DNA of 64,000 nucleotides from Macrostomum hystrix (Eukaryota > Platyhelminthes > Macrostomidae): positions 9,921,001-9,985,000 of the forward strand of contig CATNEN010000007.1 in the NCBI GenBank assembly GCA_950097015.1, given 5' to 3'. Of this stretch, positions 33,682-43,374 are shown piece by piece. The translations under genes and the position numbers were made by a program. Below the pieces are notes generated by a model that was given only the letters and a program-made list of their open reading frames with translations, was not told the origin of the DNA and did no database searches. Positions within the stretch are counted from its first letter, which is position 1. Every line of letters begins with the position of its first letter.

Positions 33682-34593
33682 ATGACCTCACTTGCAGCTG
33701 TTCTCGTCACTGCGCTGCTGATGATGGCCCAGACCGCTGCTGCGAGCGGATTTTATCAGCAGGCCGAACTGTTCGCGACACCCGCTCTTCCGGGTGCTCT
33801 CACTGGCTGCCATCGGCTGCCGATATCGCACCTGCGGTCCTTGCTGGACTGCCAGATGCTCTGGATGAGGCTGGGGCAGTTAAATGCTAAACTCGGCTTC
33901 ATCCGCTACAATGCGTCTGACGACAGCCGAGGCTGCCAGATCTCCGCCTGGTGCGACCAGCTGCTCGTGAACGAGTCGGACCCGCTCACCGCACTGCTGC
34001 CGGTGTCCCTCGGACAGCCCCGACTCGTGCTGTTCGCGGTCAAGTCCGGAAGCCAGGTGAAGGTCCTGGACTCGTTCCTGACGCCCATCGGATGCAACCA
34101 GTCCCTCCTGGTGTCGCCGGCTGTCGGACCGCCTCCGATCCACTTCTGGCGCTCGTGCTGGCTCGACCGACTGCCCGATCTCATGAGACTGCTGTCGAGC
34201 AAGACTCTGTCTGTGGAGATTCTGAAGGACGGCGCCACAGTGCTGAAGATCTCCTTCGACGCGAGCTTCGCTGGACTGAACGTGACGAACTGGTTCGGGA
34301 AGGACAGACTGGTCGGCAGCGAGCCGGACTTGGCCATGGCGGGCAGGACCTTCAACTACTTCTCTGTCTTTGGCTATGTGAATTTATTCTTTAATCGTAC
34401 TTTTTTCATCAACATGGTTTTCGGTGGATGCAGTGCGGACTCTGGCATCCTGGCTGTGATCGAGCGGGACGAGGCCTGCGCCTGGGGCATGACTGGCGGC
34501 ATCGGCTTGCCCAGGATTCTGTACGCCCTGGCTGAGGGAACCTGGGAAAATCGCGCAGCTCTAGCTGACTACCTGCTCGTCACAGCCGCCTGA
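33682..34593 (+). CDS. secreted protein of unknown family, single exon
   Basis: A 303-residue open frame that starts with a clear signal peptide (MTSLAAVLVTALLMMAQ, cleavage likely after TAAA at about residue 20). The mature part has 10 or so cysteines in pairs (e.g. GCHRL, LDCQM, GCQISAWC, IGCNQ, SCWLD, GGCSADSG, DEACAWG) and N-glycosylation sequons (NAS, NES, NQS, NVT, NRT). No transmembrane helix beyond the signal is evident, so it should be secreted. No intron is needed. I do not recognise the family. The even cysteine number and sequons suggest an extracellular folded domain, possibly two similar halves. Confidence 0.82.
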   Translation: MTSLAAVLVTALLMMAQTAAASGFYQQAELFATPALPGALTGCHRLPISHLRSLLDCQMLWMRLGQLNAKLGFIRYNASDDSRGCQISAWCDQLLVNESDPLTALLPVSLGQPRLVLFAVKSGSQVKVLDSFLTPIGCNQSLLVSPAVGPPPIHFWRSCWLDRLPDLMRLLSSKTLSVEILKDGATVLKISFDASFAGLNVTNWFGKDRLVGSEPDLAMAGRTFNYFSVFGYVNLFFNRTFFINMVFGGCSADSGILAVIERDEACAWGMTGGIGLPRILYALAEGTWENRAALADYLLVTAA

Positions 34594-34939
34594 TTTGAGA
34601 TGAACACTACAGTGGCGAATACTGCTTCGGTGATAGAGAAGCTTTGGTTCTTCAGATTTTTTCAAAGCTGAGTTTTAATTAATTTACTGAAAAGTAAACT
34701 ATGAATAGCATTGATATGCTACTCACTCTACTCAGTTCTATAAGTAGCACCATGCGTTTAATTTTTCCTGACTAACTTAAAGCAAAGGAATCGAGCCTAA
34801 AACAGATTTCTCAGAAGCGATATACGAGCTGTGCAAAGACATGGCGAAGACGGCTATTCGAAGGTCTTCTGCTTCCCCATCCCGAATGCATCCAATGAGC
34901 TCTGAGTCAGGTTTGCATGGCTACAAGCCGGCTAATTCA

Positions 34940-35725
34940 GAAGAACACTTGAAACATGAAAGCAGCCTTCCAGTCTCAGAACAGCAGTCTCGAGCTCGAT
35001 GCTCCTGAGCTGGTTGGCCAGGTTCAGCTGAACTTCGTCAATATGAAAAAACAAGTAAGTCTGCACAAGTCGGGATCTATTCCGTCCACCCTGACTTCGC
35101 CGATTGAAATTTCGACGTCGTCCAGTGGGGAATGTAGCCTCCCGGTGTCAGACTGATGCTCAGCGTCAGTTTAGCGTAGAATTCCAGCACGCGGATCTCG
35201 GATGGCTCGAAATTAATTTGTCCATTAAGCAGATGCAACTGAACTGAATTGTATGGAGACTATTATGCATTCGACTCCCGGAACTCCTGAAATGGTTTGA
35301 CTACTGGAGTAGTGTACCACAGCAAAGAGTGCAGCAATCCTCCGCTTACCTGTAAATTCTTGTAGATTAGTTCTGTACGCCGATTTTCACATTGAGATTC
35401 ATCAACTGCACATTGCCGTAGCGAATCACACTGTTCAGACCGGTTATGCGCAGTATTGAAATCTCCCAAAGCCTAAGCGGCATTCCTTCCTGTCCTAGTC
35501 TAAACATGGTCGGCATATTGTCCAGATGGGCGATGACGCAAGTGCTCAGCAAGTAGTCGGTGGTGAGATTCAGTAGTATCAGTCTTGCGTCCATTTGCAG
35601 GAGCATCAGCAGCTTCTTCCCCAGCCACTGCAGCTTCTGCATAAGTAGCAGCCATAGCGACAGCAGCAGCAACTGCACTAGCAGCAGCTTCGTCATCGTC
35701 AGCAATCCATCGATGGTCAGCAAGT
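34940..35725 (-). pseudogene. decayed paralogue of the BPI-fold-like secreted protein
   Basis: Minus strand, head to tail with and downstream of the intact copy at 36185-37336. It keeps a signal-peptide-like MTKLLLVQLLLLSLWLLL (about 35700), then TTDYLLSTCVIAHLDNMP and ISILRITGLNSVIRYGNV aligned with the paralogue's ADYILRTDLFKGLAQVDLP and VNLRVAGLDNVSRSCSL. The frame that matches best meets a TAA before the exon's GTAAGC donor (about 35345). The next exon (from about 35243) reads VQLHLLNGQINF and AKLTLSISLTPGG, paralogous to VQLLGQPL and ARLTLRANLTPGG, and then runs into a stop and a frameshift before NQLRSIELETAVLRL. I therefore call it a pseudogene. Sequence errors cannot be excluded. Confidence 0.55.
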
Positions 35726-36184
35726 CCAGTCAAAAGGAACTTCTAACCCAGTCATCTGGCGGACTCCCGGCGCGTGTAATTATAGATGCTATAATTTCTA
35801 TGCCAGTCGCGTACACATGGCGCCAGGGAAATGAACCTATGTTTATCAGAATCCATGGCAACGGTTATCGCCTCCAGAAGGAAAATCCATGGAATTGCCG
35901 TGGGCTACCCTTCTTTTAGAGGCATTTTATTATTCCAGATTACCAAAGCTGAAATAAAAAATAGGAAGAGACGAGACTTTGCCCAGTAATTGGTGGGATC
36001 TACATTGCGCGAAATTAGAATATACAGTTTTATATGGTTTAAATGATGCACGTTAATTTTACAAATTGCAAAATAAGTTTTACAAAAATTACAACCGAAG
36101 AACTTAGCTTCTTGTGCTATTTAAAGGAGTATCTTCCTGACATTTCAGCAGACAATTTATTTAAAGATAAGCCAGTCAGAGTGT

Positions 36185-37336
36185 CTAGGCGGGCAGCACC
36201 ACGGCCTTGAGCGCCTCCCGGATCTTGCGGCCCAGCTGCTCGGCCACTGTGAGCCGGATCTGCTCGCGGACGGCCTCGATCTGCAGCGCCTTGGAGACCA
36301 GGTCGCCAACCAGGCCGTTGTTGGTCACCTGAATCGGGCTCAGCCAGGCGTCGAAGAACTCCAGGCCGATGGCGCCACCCGGCGTCAGGTTGGCGCGCAG
36401 GGTGAGGCGGGCGCGGAAGTCCGTAATGTGGATGGTGATGAAGATGAGAGGCTGGCCTAGCAGCTGCACCTGCAATTTGCGAGATCTCAGATGACATTAC
36501 AATGAGCACATTGGCCAGGTGAATATGGGACTCAAATAAATATATGGACTAAGGGGCTCAAGGGACTCAGGGAGCGACGGGACGCTGACCTGGAAGGCGC
36601 CGCGCACGTTGCGAATGTGCACGCAGGTCTTGGCCTCCGCCAAGGCGCCGCCGAGCGGCTTCAACTGCAGGCTGCAGCTGCGGCTCACATTGTCCAGGCC
36701 GGCCACACGCAGGTTGACAATCTTGATGAAGCCCGGGAGGCTGATCTCTGCGGGAAGGTCTACCTGAGCGAGTCCCTTGAACAGGTCCGTGCGCAGGATG
36801 TAGTCCGCGGCGAGGTTCACCGCAGCTGTGGTGTCGTCAGCTGACTGTGCGGCTGTGGGCGATGCGGATTCGAGTGAGAGTGAGAGCAGATGTGAGAGCA
36901 GATGTGAGAGCAGATGTGAGAGCAGATGTGAGAGCAGATGTGAGAGCAGATGTGAGAGCAGATGTGAGAGCAGATGTGAGAGCAGATGTGAGAGCAGATG
37001 TGAGAGCAGATGTGAGAGCAGATGTGAGAGAAGATGTGAGAGCAGATGTGAGAGCAGATGTGAGAGTAGATGTGAGAGAAGATGTGAGAGCAGATGTGAG
37101 AGCAGATGTGAGAGAAGATGTGAGAGCAGATGTGAGAGAAGATGTGAGAGAAGATGTGAGAGAAGATGTGAGAGCAGACAGTGAGAGCAGACAGTGAGAA
37201 CAGTGAGAACAGTAAGAGCAGCCTGAATATGGCAGCCTGTTCTAGTGGACTTGCATCCCAGGGTCTCACCCGCAGTGCCAAGCAGCAGCAGCAGCAGTAA
37301 CGGAAGTCGAACAGTGACCAGCAGGAAATATTGCAT
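36185..37336 (-). CDS. small secreted lipid-binding-like protein (BPI/SMP-fold-like), three exons
   Basis: Minus-strand exons 37336-37270, 36852-36590 and 36469-36185 close in phase (GCGG|GTGAGA to CCCACAG|CC; TTCCAG|GTCAGC to TTGCAG|GTG) and give 615 bp, 204 residues. Exon 1 encodes a signal peptide (MQYFLLVTVRLPLLLLLLLG). The mature protein has one cysteine pair (SRSCSL, AKTCVHI), alternating beta-type segments (ISLPGFIKIVNLRVAGL, LIFITIHITDFRARLTLRA) and a final amphipathic helix (LVSKALQIEAVREQIRLTV). This order resembles the first half of BPI/LBP/PLUNC-type tubular lipid-binding proteins, but the match is only structural in feel. The open frame through the array in intron 1 (LLSH repeats) is not coding: the phased splice removes it. 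Confidence 0.75.
36880..37200. repeat. 12-bp minisatellite (AGCAGATGTGAG), ~25 copies, in intron 1 of the BPI-like gene
   Basis: AGCAGATGTGAG with AGAAGATGTGAG variants fills most of the intron 36853-37269. On the minus strand it reads CTCACATCTGCT, which supplies a long C/T-rich tract ending about 30 bp before the exon 2 acceptor at 36853. The period is divisible by three, which keeps all frames open. Confidence 0.97.
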
Positions 37337-37839
37337 AATTTTCTGTCTATTTTTTTCTTAGTGTTTGGTCTAAACGGGAGTCCCTAAGTCGAGTCCGTAG
37401 GCACTTTTGCTCGGCAACAGAACCAGGCACAGTGCTGATAGGTAGACAGGTTTTACCTTCTGTCACAGTGGAATTATTATCGTGAGACTTTGTCATTCTT
37501 TAGCTAGGGCGCGGGGCGCGACTGCAGATAATGCACTCTGCAGTTATTTCAGTTATTGCAGTTATTGCACTGCACTAAATGCGATTGTAGGAACGCCATG
37601 TAATGTGCAAATCAAAGCAAAAATTATAAGTATAGGCACAAAAAATAATCAATTGATTCTTCAGCAACAATTCGAATGTATTTTCACTTATCGCTGGCGA
37701 ACTATTAAATAAGTCGAGAGCCTAACCCTAACCCAATTGGGATAAATAAGATATTGCCGCTTAACTCGATCTGGCATCTAAACCTGGGACTCTACTGAAC
37801 TTTTTTGACTCATATTTGACCCATTACCAGTCGTTTTGA
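37337..37839. other. spacer, no gene recognised
   Basis: No coding signal. GCCTAACCCTAACCC at 37720 is only two to three telomere-like units and is not a telomere array. Confidence 0.35.
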
Positions 37840-38245
37840 TAGTTGACTCAACCTGATTATCAAGACCCATCCTGACCTTTCATGACCTTTCATGACCCAT
37901 TCCGACCCATCCTGACCCGTCCTGACCAATGATGACCCTTCCTGACCCTTCCTGACCAATCCTGACCAATACTTACCCGTCCTGAACAATCCTGAACCGT
38001 CCTGACTCATCTTAACCCTTCCTGCTCAATCCTGACCCGTCTTGACCCATCCTGACCCGTCCTGACTCATCCTAACCCATCCTGACCCATCCTAACCCAT
38101 CCTGACCCATCAATCCTGACAGTCCTGACTATCCTGACTATCCTGACCAATCCTGAACCTTGCTGACCCATCAAGACCCATCCTGACTATCGTGACTCAA
38201 CCTTATCCTGATCCCCATTAAACAGTCCTGACAATAATGACCCCA
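37840..38245. repeat. degenerate ~10-bp tandem repeat (CCATCCTGAC type)
   Basis: CCTGACCCAT / CCTGACCCGT / CCTGACCAAT words recur about every 10 bp for 400 bp with many substitutions, the least homogeneous array in the window. It lies just beyond the stop codon of the EXD1-like gene. Confidence 0.9.
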
Positions 38246-38350
38246 ATCGACCTGACTATCCACCCAGGTCAGATCTAATTTCGCCCGCCTAAATTATCGG
38301 CAAAGTGAATTTCCATCGTCTGCTGAACGATGCCGATAGCAGAAGGCGGG

Positions 38351-39641
38351 TCACTTCAGGATGCCGAACGGCAGCTTCCGCGCCACCGGCTGGCAGTCCG
38401 CAGCCACAGCGGCGGCTCCGCCGCACTCGTCCGCCATCAGCCGCAGCAGTAGCGGCGGCTCCGCCTTCGCCTCAGACTTTCTCATCTTTGGCTTCGTCAA
38501 GGTGGCGCCGTTTTGAGCCGGTGTGGTATAGCGCCTGCGAAATAGGACATCAAATGGCTGCCAGGGTGCATAAGCAACTTTTTAAATCGTCTTATCGACC
38601 CCACTCTCAATCTCATCGATCTCCCTTTCAATCTCATCGATCTCCCTCTCAATCTCATCGATCTCCCTCTCAATCTCATCGATCTCCCTCTTAATCTCAT
38701 CGATCTCCCTCTCAATCTCATCGATCTCCCTCTCAATCTCATCGATCTCCCTCTCAATCTCATCAATTTCCCTCTGAATTTCATCGATCTCCCTCTGAAT
38801 CTCATCGATCTCCATTATCAAATTCGCGCCCTCCGCACCTGCAGGCCGCCAGGTCGGGCATTGGGGCGCCCCAGGCGGCCTCCAGCCGGCAGCCGATGCC
38901 ATAGACAATGAGTGCCGCCCGCGCCGCCGCCGCCGCCTCGGTTGCCATCTGCAGTGTCAGCGGTCGGCGCTGCCAGTAGGCGTGCCCGCTCGAGTTCTCC
39001 TCAGCCAGCGGCATCCAGCCGGCAGCTGCCGAGTTCGCGGCCGTCGCGGACAGCTGCAGCAGGGCCCGCAGGCTGACGCGCCGTCTTGGCAGGCCGCTCC
39101 GCACCAGCAAGGCCTCGAAGGCCAGCCCGATGTCGCAGATTCGGCGCCAATGACCCAACGCGAAGGCGGCAGTCAGCTCACTGGCGTCATCAACGCCATA
39201 GTGAAAGACTTTCGTAATCTCTGCGGACTGCAGCAGCCTGCCCAGGCCGCCACGGCCGAGCACCTCCGGCCGGCGGGTCAGGTCGATCAAGTAAGTCGGC
39301 GCCGTGGCAGCCGCAGCGTCGTTGGCGACTTCGCGACAGACCGCCACCGCCAGCAAGACCGGCGAATGGCGCGGAGGGCCACCTCGGCGGCAACTGATCG
39401 CTAGGAGGGGCGGCCCGCTTCCGCCGCTCCCGCTGTCTCTGTAGTCGTCGTCGAGGAACAGAAGCGAGTCAACAAGGCGGCCGCAGGCAGCTGGGGATTC
39501 GAGCAGGCGGATACCCGCTTCGGCCAGCTGCTCTCGCTTCACGGCCTCAGAGGCCCCGGCTGAGCACTGCACGGCCAGCGCGGCCGCAGCCGCTTCCGCC
39601 GCCTCGGCCTCAGCAGCCGATGGACAGTTGGCGCGCCTCAT
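38351..39641 (-). CDS. EXD1/Egalitarian-like 3'-5' exonuclease-domain protein, two exons
   Basis: Minus-strand exons 39641-38839 and 38534-38351 join in phase (GCCTGCAG|GTGCGG to TATTTCGCAG|GCGC) to 328 residues. The central part follows the DEDD exonuclease fold: TYLIDLTRRPEVLG (strand and helix), LGRLLQSAEITKVFHYGVDD (the L-E-S-x-x-I-x-K-V-x-H motif), then ICDIGLAFEALL (the D-x-x-x-A helix). This arrangement matches EXD1 and Egalitarian, which act as RNA-binding adaptors in piRNA biogenesis and mRNA transport. The N-terminal D-x-E pair expected of an active nuclease is not visible, so catalytic loss is likely, as in EXD1. The C-terminal exon is a Lys/Ala-rich tail ending FGILK. A CTGCTCAG acceptor immediately upstream of the ATG could be an intron or a trans-splice site, so the N-terminus may extend. 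Confidence 0.72.
38594..38818. repeat. minisatellite, 21-bp unit, ~10.5 copies, in the EXD1-like intron
   Basis: CTCATCGATCTCCCTCTCAA (plus T) repeats in the intron 38535-38838. The array begins about 20 bp after the donor (in gene sense) at 38838 and ends about 60 bp before the acceptor. Confidence 0.96.
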
Positions 39642-39644
39642 CAC

Positions 39645-40690
39645 AGCCTGAGCAGCTAAGGAAACCTTAGTGAGCTTGTTGTTGCCTACTTGCCTCTTCT
39701 CTCTCTGCTTCTTTTGTGCTCTGCTCTCCTTATTGTGGTGTCTTATTTAGCTCTCGGCTTGCTCTCCCTCCTCTCTTCCGCTCTGAGTGCGTTGCAGAGA
39801 CTTCAATTTCTTCAATATAAATTCAATAGCCTGAGTTTATGCAATTCATTGAAAATGTAGGGCTTGATTTATTACTACCAGTAGAATATAAAGCTTTAAT
39901 TATAGACTGGGTGGATATGGAATTCCGACACAAAAATAGTCACTTTGGACTTTCAAAAAACATATTGTTACAATTTTTCTTTATTTGAACGCATTTATAA
40001 AAGTTGTGTACAACTCTTCAGTCCGTGGACTGGAGATGGTGGTACACATTTTACAGCTGCAGATTAGCTGAAGCTCAGGGGAATCGGGAACTAGTTTCAA
40101 CATTCGGTGAAGTTCTGGCGTTGCTGACCCCGAGCGGTGCCCGGCAGAGTCGGCCCTTTAACCCAGCAGATTCAGCTGCCCCTCGCTTTTCTTCTTCTGC
40201 TTTACTTTTTTGTCTTCTGCTTTTTTCCTGAGAGCTTCTCATCGGGGGTTCTCAGAGCGGGGCTCTCCGCATTCCTTTCTCCCTCGCTCTCCGTCTCTCA
40301 GGTGGCCAAGAAACTGATTATTAAGTCCTCGAGACCTGCTTGAGCTGCGGCCGAATGGCCTGGGCGTTTACTCTGTGCGGGCTCTCGCTTCAGCTCATTG
40401 TGTGTGTGTGAGTGTGTGTGTGAGTGTGTGTGTGTGTGTGTGTGTGAGTGTGTGTGAGTGTGTGTGTGTGTGCGTGTGTGTGCTCAGTTCATCAGCCAGG
40501 CGAAAGTTAAATCTATTCATAGCAAGCAGCCATAGAGGCATTTACCTAGCCTAGCGGTGGACAAACAGTGCCTCATCAGCGCAGGAGAGAAAGATGTAAA
40601 ATGTAAAATATTTTTTCTGATTTCTAAGACGGAAAAGGAAGCTCCGGATTTAGGGCATCTGAGTGCAGCATTTCTGGATTTCCAGGTTCA
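39645..40690. other. spacer with pyrimidine-rich block and TG repeat
   Basis: 39680-39790 is a C/T-rich block (CTCTTCTCTCTCTGCTTC) upstream of the EXD1-like gene. 40398-40482 is a (TG)n tract with GAG interruptions. No gene was recognised. Confidence 0.5.
40398..40482. repeat. (TG)n microsatellite
   Basis: TGTGTGTGAGTGTGTG-type dinucleotide tract, about 85 bp. Confidence 0.95.
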
Positions 40691-40699
40691 GGACTCAAA

Positions 40700-41630
40700 G
40701 ACTTTCTCAACCTGGGACCTCAAAATACGGGACTTCTAATTTGGGACTCATGAACTTAGAGACTTCTAAATTCGAGACCTCCGCATTCTGGACTTCTGTT
40801 TGAGGGACTTCTAAATTCGAGACTTCCGCATTCTGGACTTCTGTTTGAGGGACTTCTAAATTCGAGACCTCCGCATTCTGGACTTCTGTTTGAGGGACTT
40901 CTAAATTCGAGACTTCCGCATTCTGGACTTCTGTTTGAGGGACTTCTAAATTCGAGACCTCCGCATTCTGGACTTCTGTTTGAGGGACTTCTAAATTCGA
41001 GACTTCCGCATTCTGGACTTCTGTTTGAGGGACTTCTAAATTCGAGACCTCCGCATTCTGGACTTCTGTTTGAGGGACTTCTAAATTCGAGACTTCCGCA
41101 TTCTGGACTTCTGTTTGAGGGACTTCTAAATTCGAGACCTCCGCATTCTGGACTTCTGTTTGAGGGACTTCTAAATTCGAGACTTCCGCATTCTGGACTT
41201 CTGTTTGAGGGACTTCTAAATTCGAGACCTCCGCATTCTGGACTTCTGTTTGAGGGACTTCTAAATTCGAGACTTCCGCATTCTGGACTTCTGTTTGAGG
41301 GACTTCTAAATTCGAGACCTCCGCATTCTGGACTTCTGTTTGAGGGACTTCTAAATTCGAGACCTCTGTAATCTGGACTTCTGTTTGAGGGACTTCTAAA
41401 TTCGAGACTTCCGCATTCTGGACTTCTGTTTGAGGGACTTCTAAATTCGAGACCTCCGCATTCTGGACTTCTGTTTGAGGGACTTCTAAATTCGAGACTT
41501 CCGCATTCTGGACTTCTGTTTGAGGGACTTCTAAATTCGAGACCTCTGTAATCTGGACTTCTGTTTGAGGGACTTCTAAATTCGAGACCTCTGTAATCTG
41601 GACTTCTGTTTGAGGGACTTCTGTATTTGA
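40700..41630. repeat. minisatellite, 45-bp unit in a 90-bp higher-order pattern, ~20 copies
   Basis: The 45-bp unit (TTCTAAATTCGAGACCTCCG, CATTCTGGACTTCTGTTTGA, GGGAC) alternates between a GACCTCC and a GACTTCC form almost strictly from about 40775 to 41330, so the true period is 90 bp. The pattern then breaks with a third form (GACCTCTGTAATCTGG) at about 41359, 41539 and 41584. The period is a multiple of 15 codons, leaving a 318-codon minus-strand frame that is not considered a gene. Confidence 0.96.
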
Positions 41631-41639
41631 TTTCGGGTT

Positions 41640-42181
41640 CTTGGTTCTTGTAAGGCTGACCATCTAAGCTCAGGACGGACCATAAAAAGTTCTTTGACGT
41701 TGCAGATCTTTTTGCTTTGCCAACTCATAAAAAACGAAAGGACTCATTCCGTGTAGGCATATGAGCACAGCTCAATGTCTGGCGCACATCTGCACTAATG
41801 TCTAACAAGCCCTGTCGCACCATAAGGGGCTGAGAATATCTCTTAGCCAAGGCCTTATAAAACACTCCCAGAGACTCAGACTCAGAGTCTCAGGGCAGCA
41901 GTGACGGCTCTAATTTAGCTCTAACATAAAGAAACCAGCTGAAAAAAACAAGCTCAGAATATGACACTGAGCTGTGAGCATGGAACAGAAGGGACAGGCA
42001 GTGTCTGGCGCCCACCCGCCTGCGGCGGCTCCGCCCATGTGATTGGCTGGCCGGCCTTCTGTCCAACACGTCCAGCCCACCTGCCCGCGCTATCTTGTGC
42101 CACCGCCCTCACATATGCGCTCTGGCAGCTCATTGCCCTGAGAGCGCAGCTCGGGAGACGCAATTTTCCACCGATTCGCAG
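41640..42181. promoter_or_regulatory. region upstream of TAL gene with a splice acceptor near the ATG
   Basis: GC content rises from about 41990. TTTTCCACCGATTCGCAG ends at 42181, 12 nt before the TAL start codon, and is a good 3' splice site for a leader exon or trans-splicing. No TATA box was seen. Confidence 0.4.
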
Positions 42182-42193
42182 ACAACACCGAGC

Positions 42194-43374
42194 ATGGCAG
42201 ATTTTCTAAAGGCTTTCGAAGCCATCGACCAGGATTTCAGCGGCGAGATCACCAAAGAGGAGCTGGAGGATTACTGCAGGAAACAGGAGTTCGATGATCG
42301 CTTCATTCAGGTGACTGGTGAAATTATAAAAAAAATAGGATTTGTTGAGTGCGCTGAGCCTACAGGCCAAGACATGAAAATTGAGGGCTAATCTTATCGA
42401 TGCCGAGTTCATGTGCTAACTTGTTTAGAGGGCCCTGTGTGCCCAGCAATAAATCAGCTCTTTCTTATCAACCCACTCGCACAGAAATGGCTGGACCTGT
42501 TCGACTCTGACAACAGCGGCACGATCACGGTGGAGGAGTACTGCGAGACTCTGGGACTCACGCCCAACACCGACTACATGTGAGAGCCTCGCTTCTATGG
42601 CCGCTTGCTTGATGAGTCACCCAATCGAAAACTAATACATCGGCAGGCGTTGATGTGGGTTCACGAGATGCTGTCCAATTATAGACCCTTTCCGAAAGAC
42701 CCTAGCGGGAGAGTGAGCTGGTCGTTCAGGATGCAGTCCAATCATAGACTCTTTCCAAAGACTTGCAGGGGGAGTGAGGTGGTTGCACACATAATGCCGT
42801 CCAATCAGCGGATTGTATAGCTCGTAGAGTAATTTTATGGCTCTGCAAAAGGCAAACAAGGCTGCATTGACTAAGTAAACTAATGTGAATTTGAACCCAA
42901 AATGAAAAAAAGCTGAGGTCGCGAAGAAAACTTAGAATTTTTGCCCCAGAGCCAATTGTTATATGCACCTCGCTTGCCCGCAGCGAGAAAGTACAATCCC
43001 ACCGCCAGCAGGCAGGACCACCTGGCTCTAGCGCAGATGACAATGACGGCTACGCCGACCACGTGGACGTCGACGGTGTAGAAATGGGTGACGATCTAGA
43101 TGGCGTCCAGATCCTCGCCATCGATGATCAGCTGCCGGCTGACCTGTTGCGCGCATGTGTCCGGCTGGCCCGGGAAGGCCAAGCCGCTTACACTGTGGAG
43201 AAGGACATTGCCAAGCACATCAAGTGCGGCCTGGACCAGCTGGACGGCCGGGCCTGGCATACTATCGTGGGCCGGTTCCAGTACGGCTCCTTCTGCACTC
43301 ATGAGGTCGGCCGCATGGTGCACTTCTTTGTTGGCCGGTTCGCCGTGCTGGTCTGGCGCACTCCTGACTATTGA
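42194..43374 (+). CDS. TAL-type protein: two EF-hands plus dynein-light-chain-like domain
   Basis: Flatworm TAL (tegument-allergen-like) proteins combine N-terminal EF-hands with a C-terminal dynein light chain (DLC)-like domain. They are calcium-binding proteins, many of the tegument, with debated function. Exons 42194-42310, 42485-42579 and 42984-43374 close in phase to 603 bp, 200 residues. Both calcium loops are canonical: DQDFSGEITKEE (about residues 12-23, exon 1) and DSDNSGTITVEE (about 45-56, exon 2). After an acidic linker the DLC domain follows (ADLLRACVRLAREGQ, KDIAKHIKCGLDQLDGRAWH, IVGRFQYGSFCTHEVG), ending VLVWRTPDY, which is very like the W-R-T-P tail of schistosome TALs. Both EF-hands keep all ligand positions, so calcium binding is expected. 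Confidence 0.93.

Noticed and set aside
36497-37336. 279-codon frame with (LLSH)n in the middle
   Set aside because: Only the two ends are coding. Phase-matched donor (37269) and acceptor (36853) remove the 12-bp array as an intron.
37720-37736. Telomere-like CCTAACCCTAACCC
   Set aside because: Only two to three units in a gene-rich region, expected by chance.
40707-41663. 318-codon minus-strand frame with EVPQTEVQ repeats
   Set aside because: The period (45 bp) is a multiple of three, so openness is expected. The array is non-coding in composition and has no flanking exon signals.
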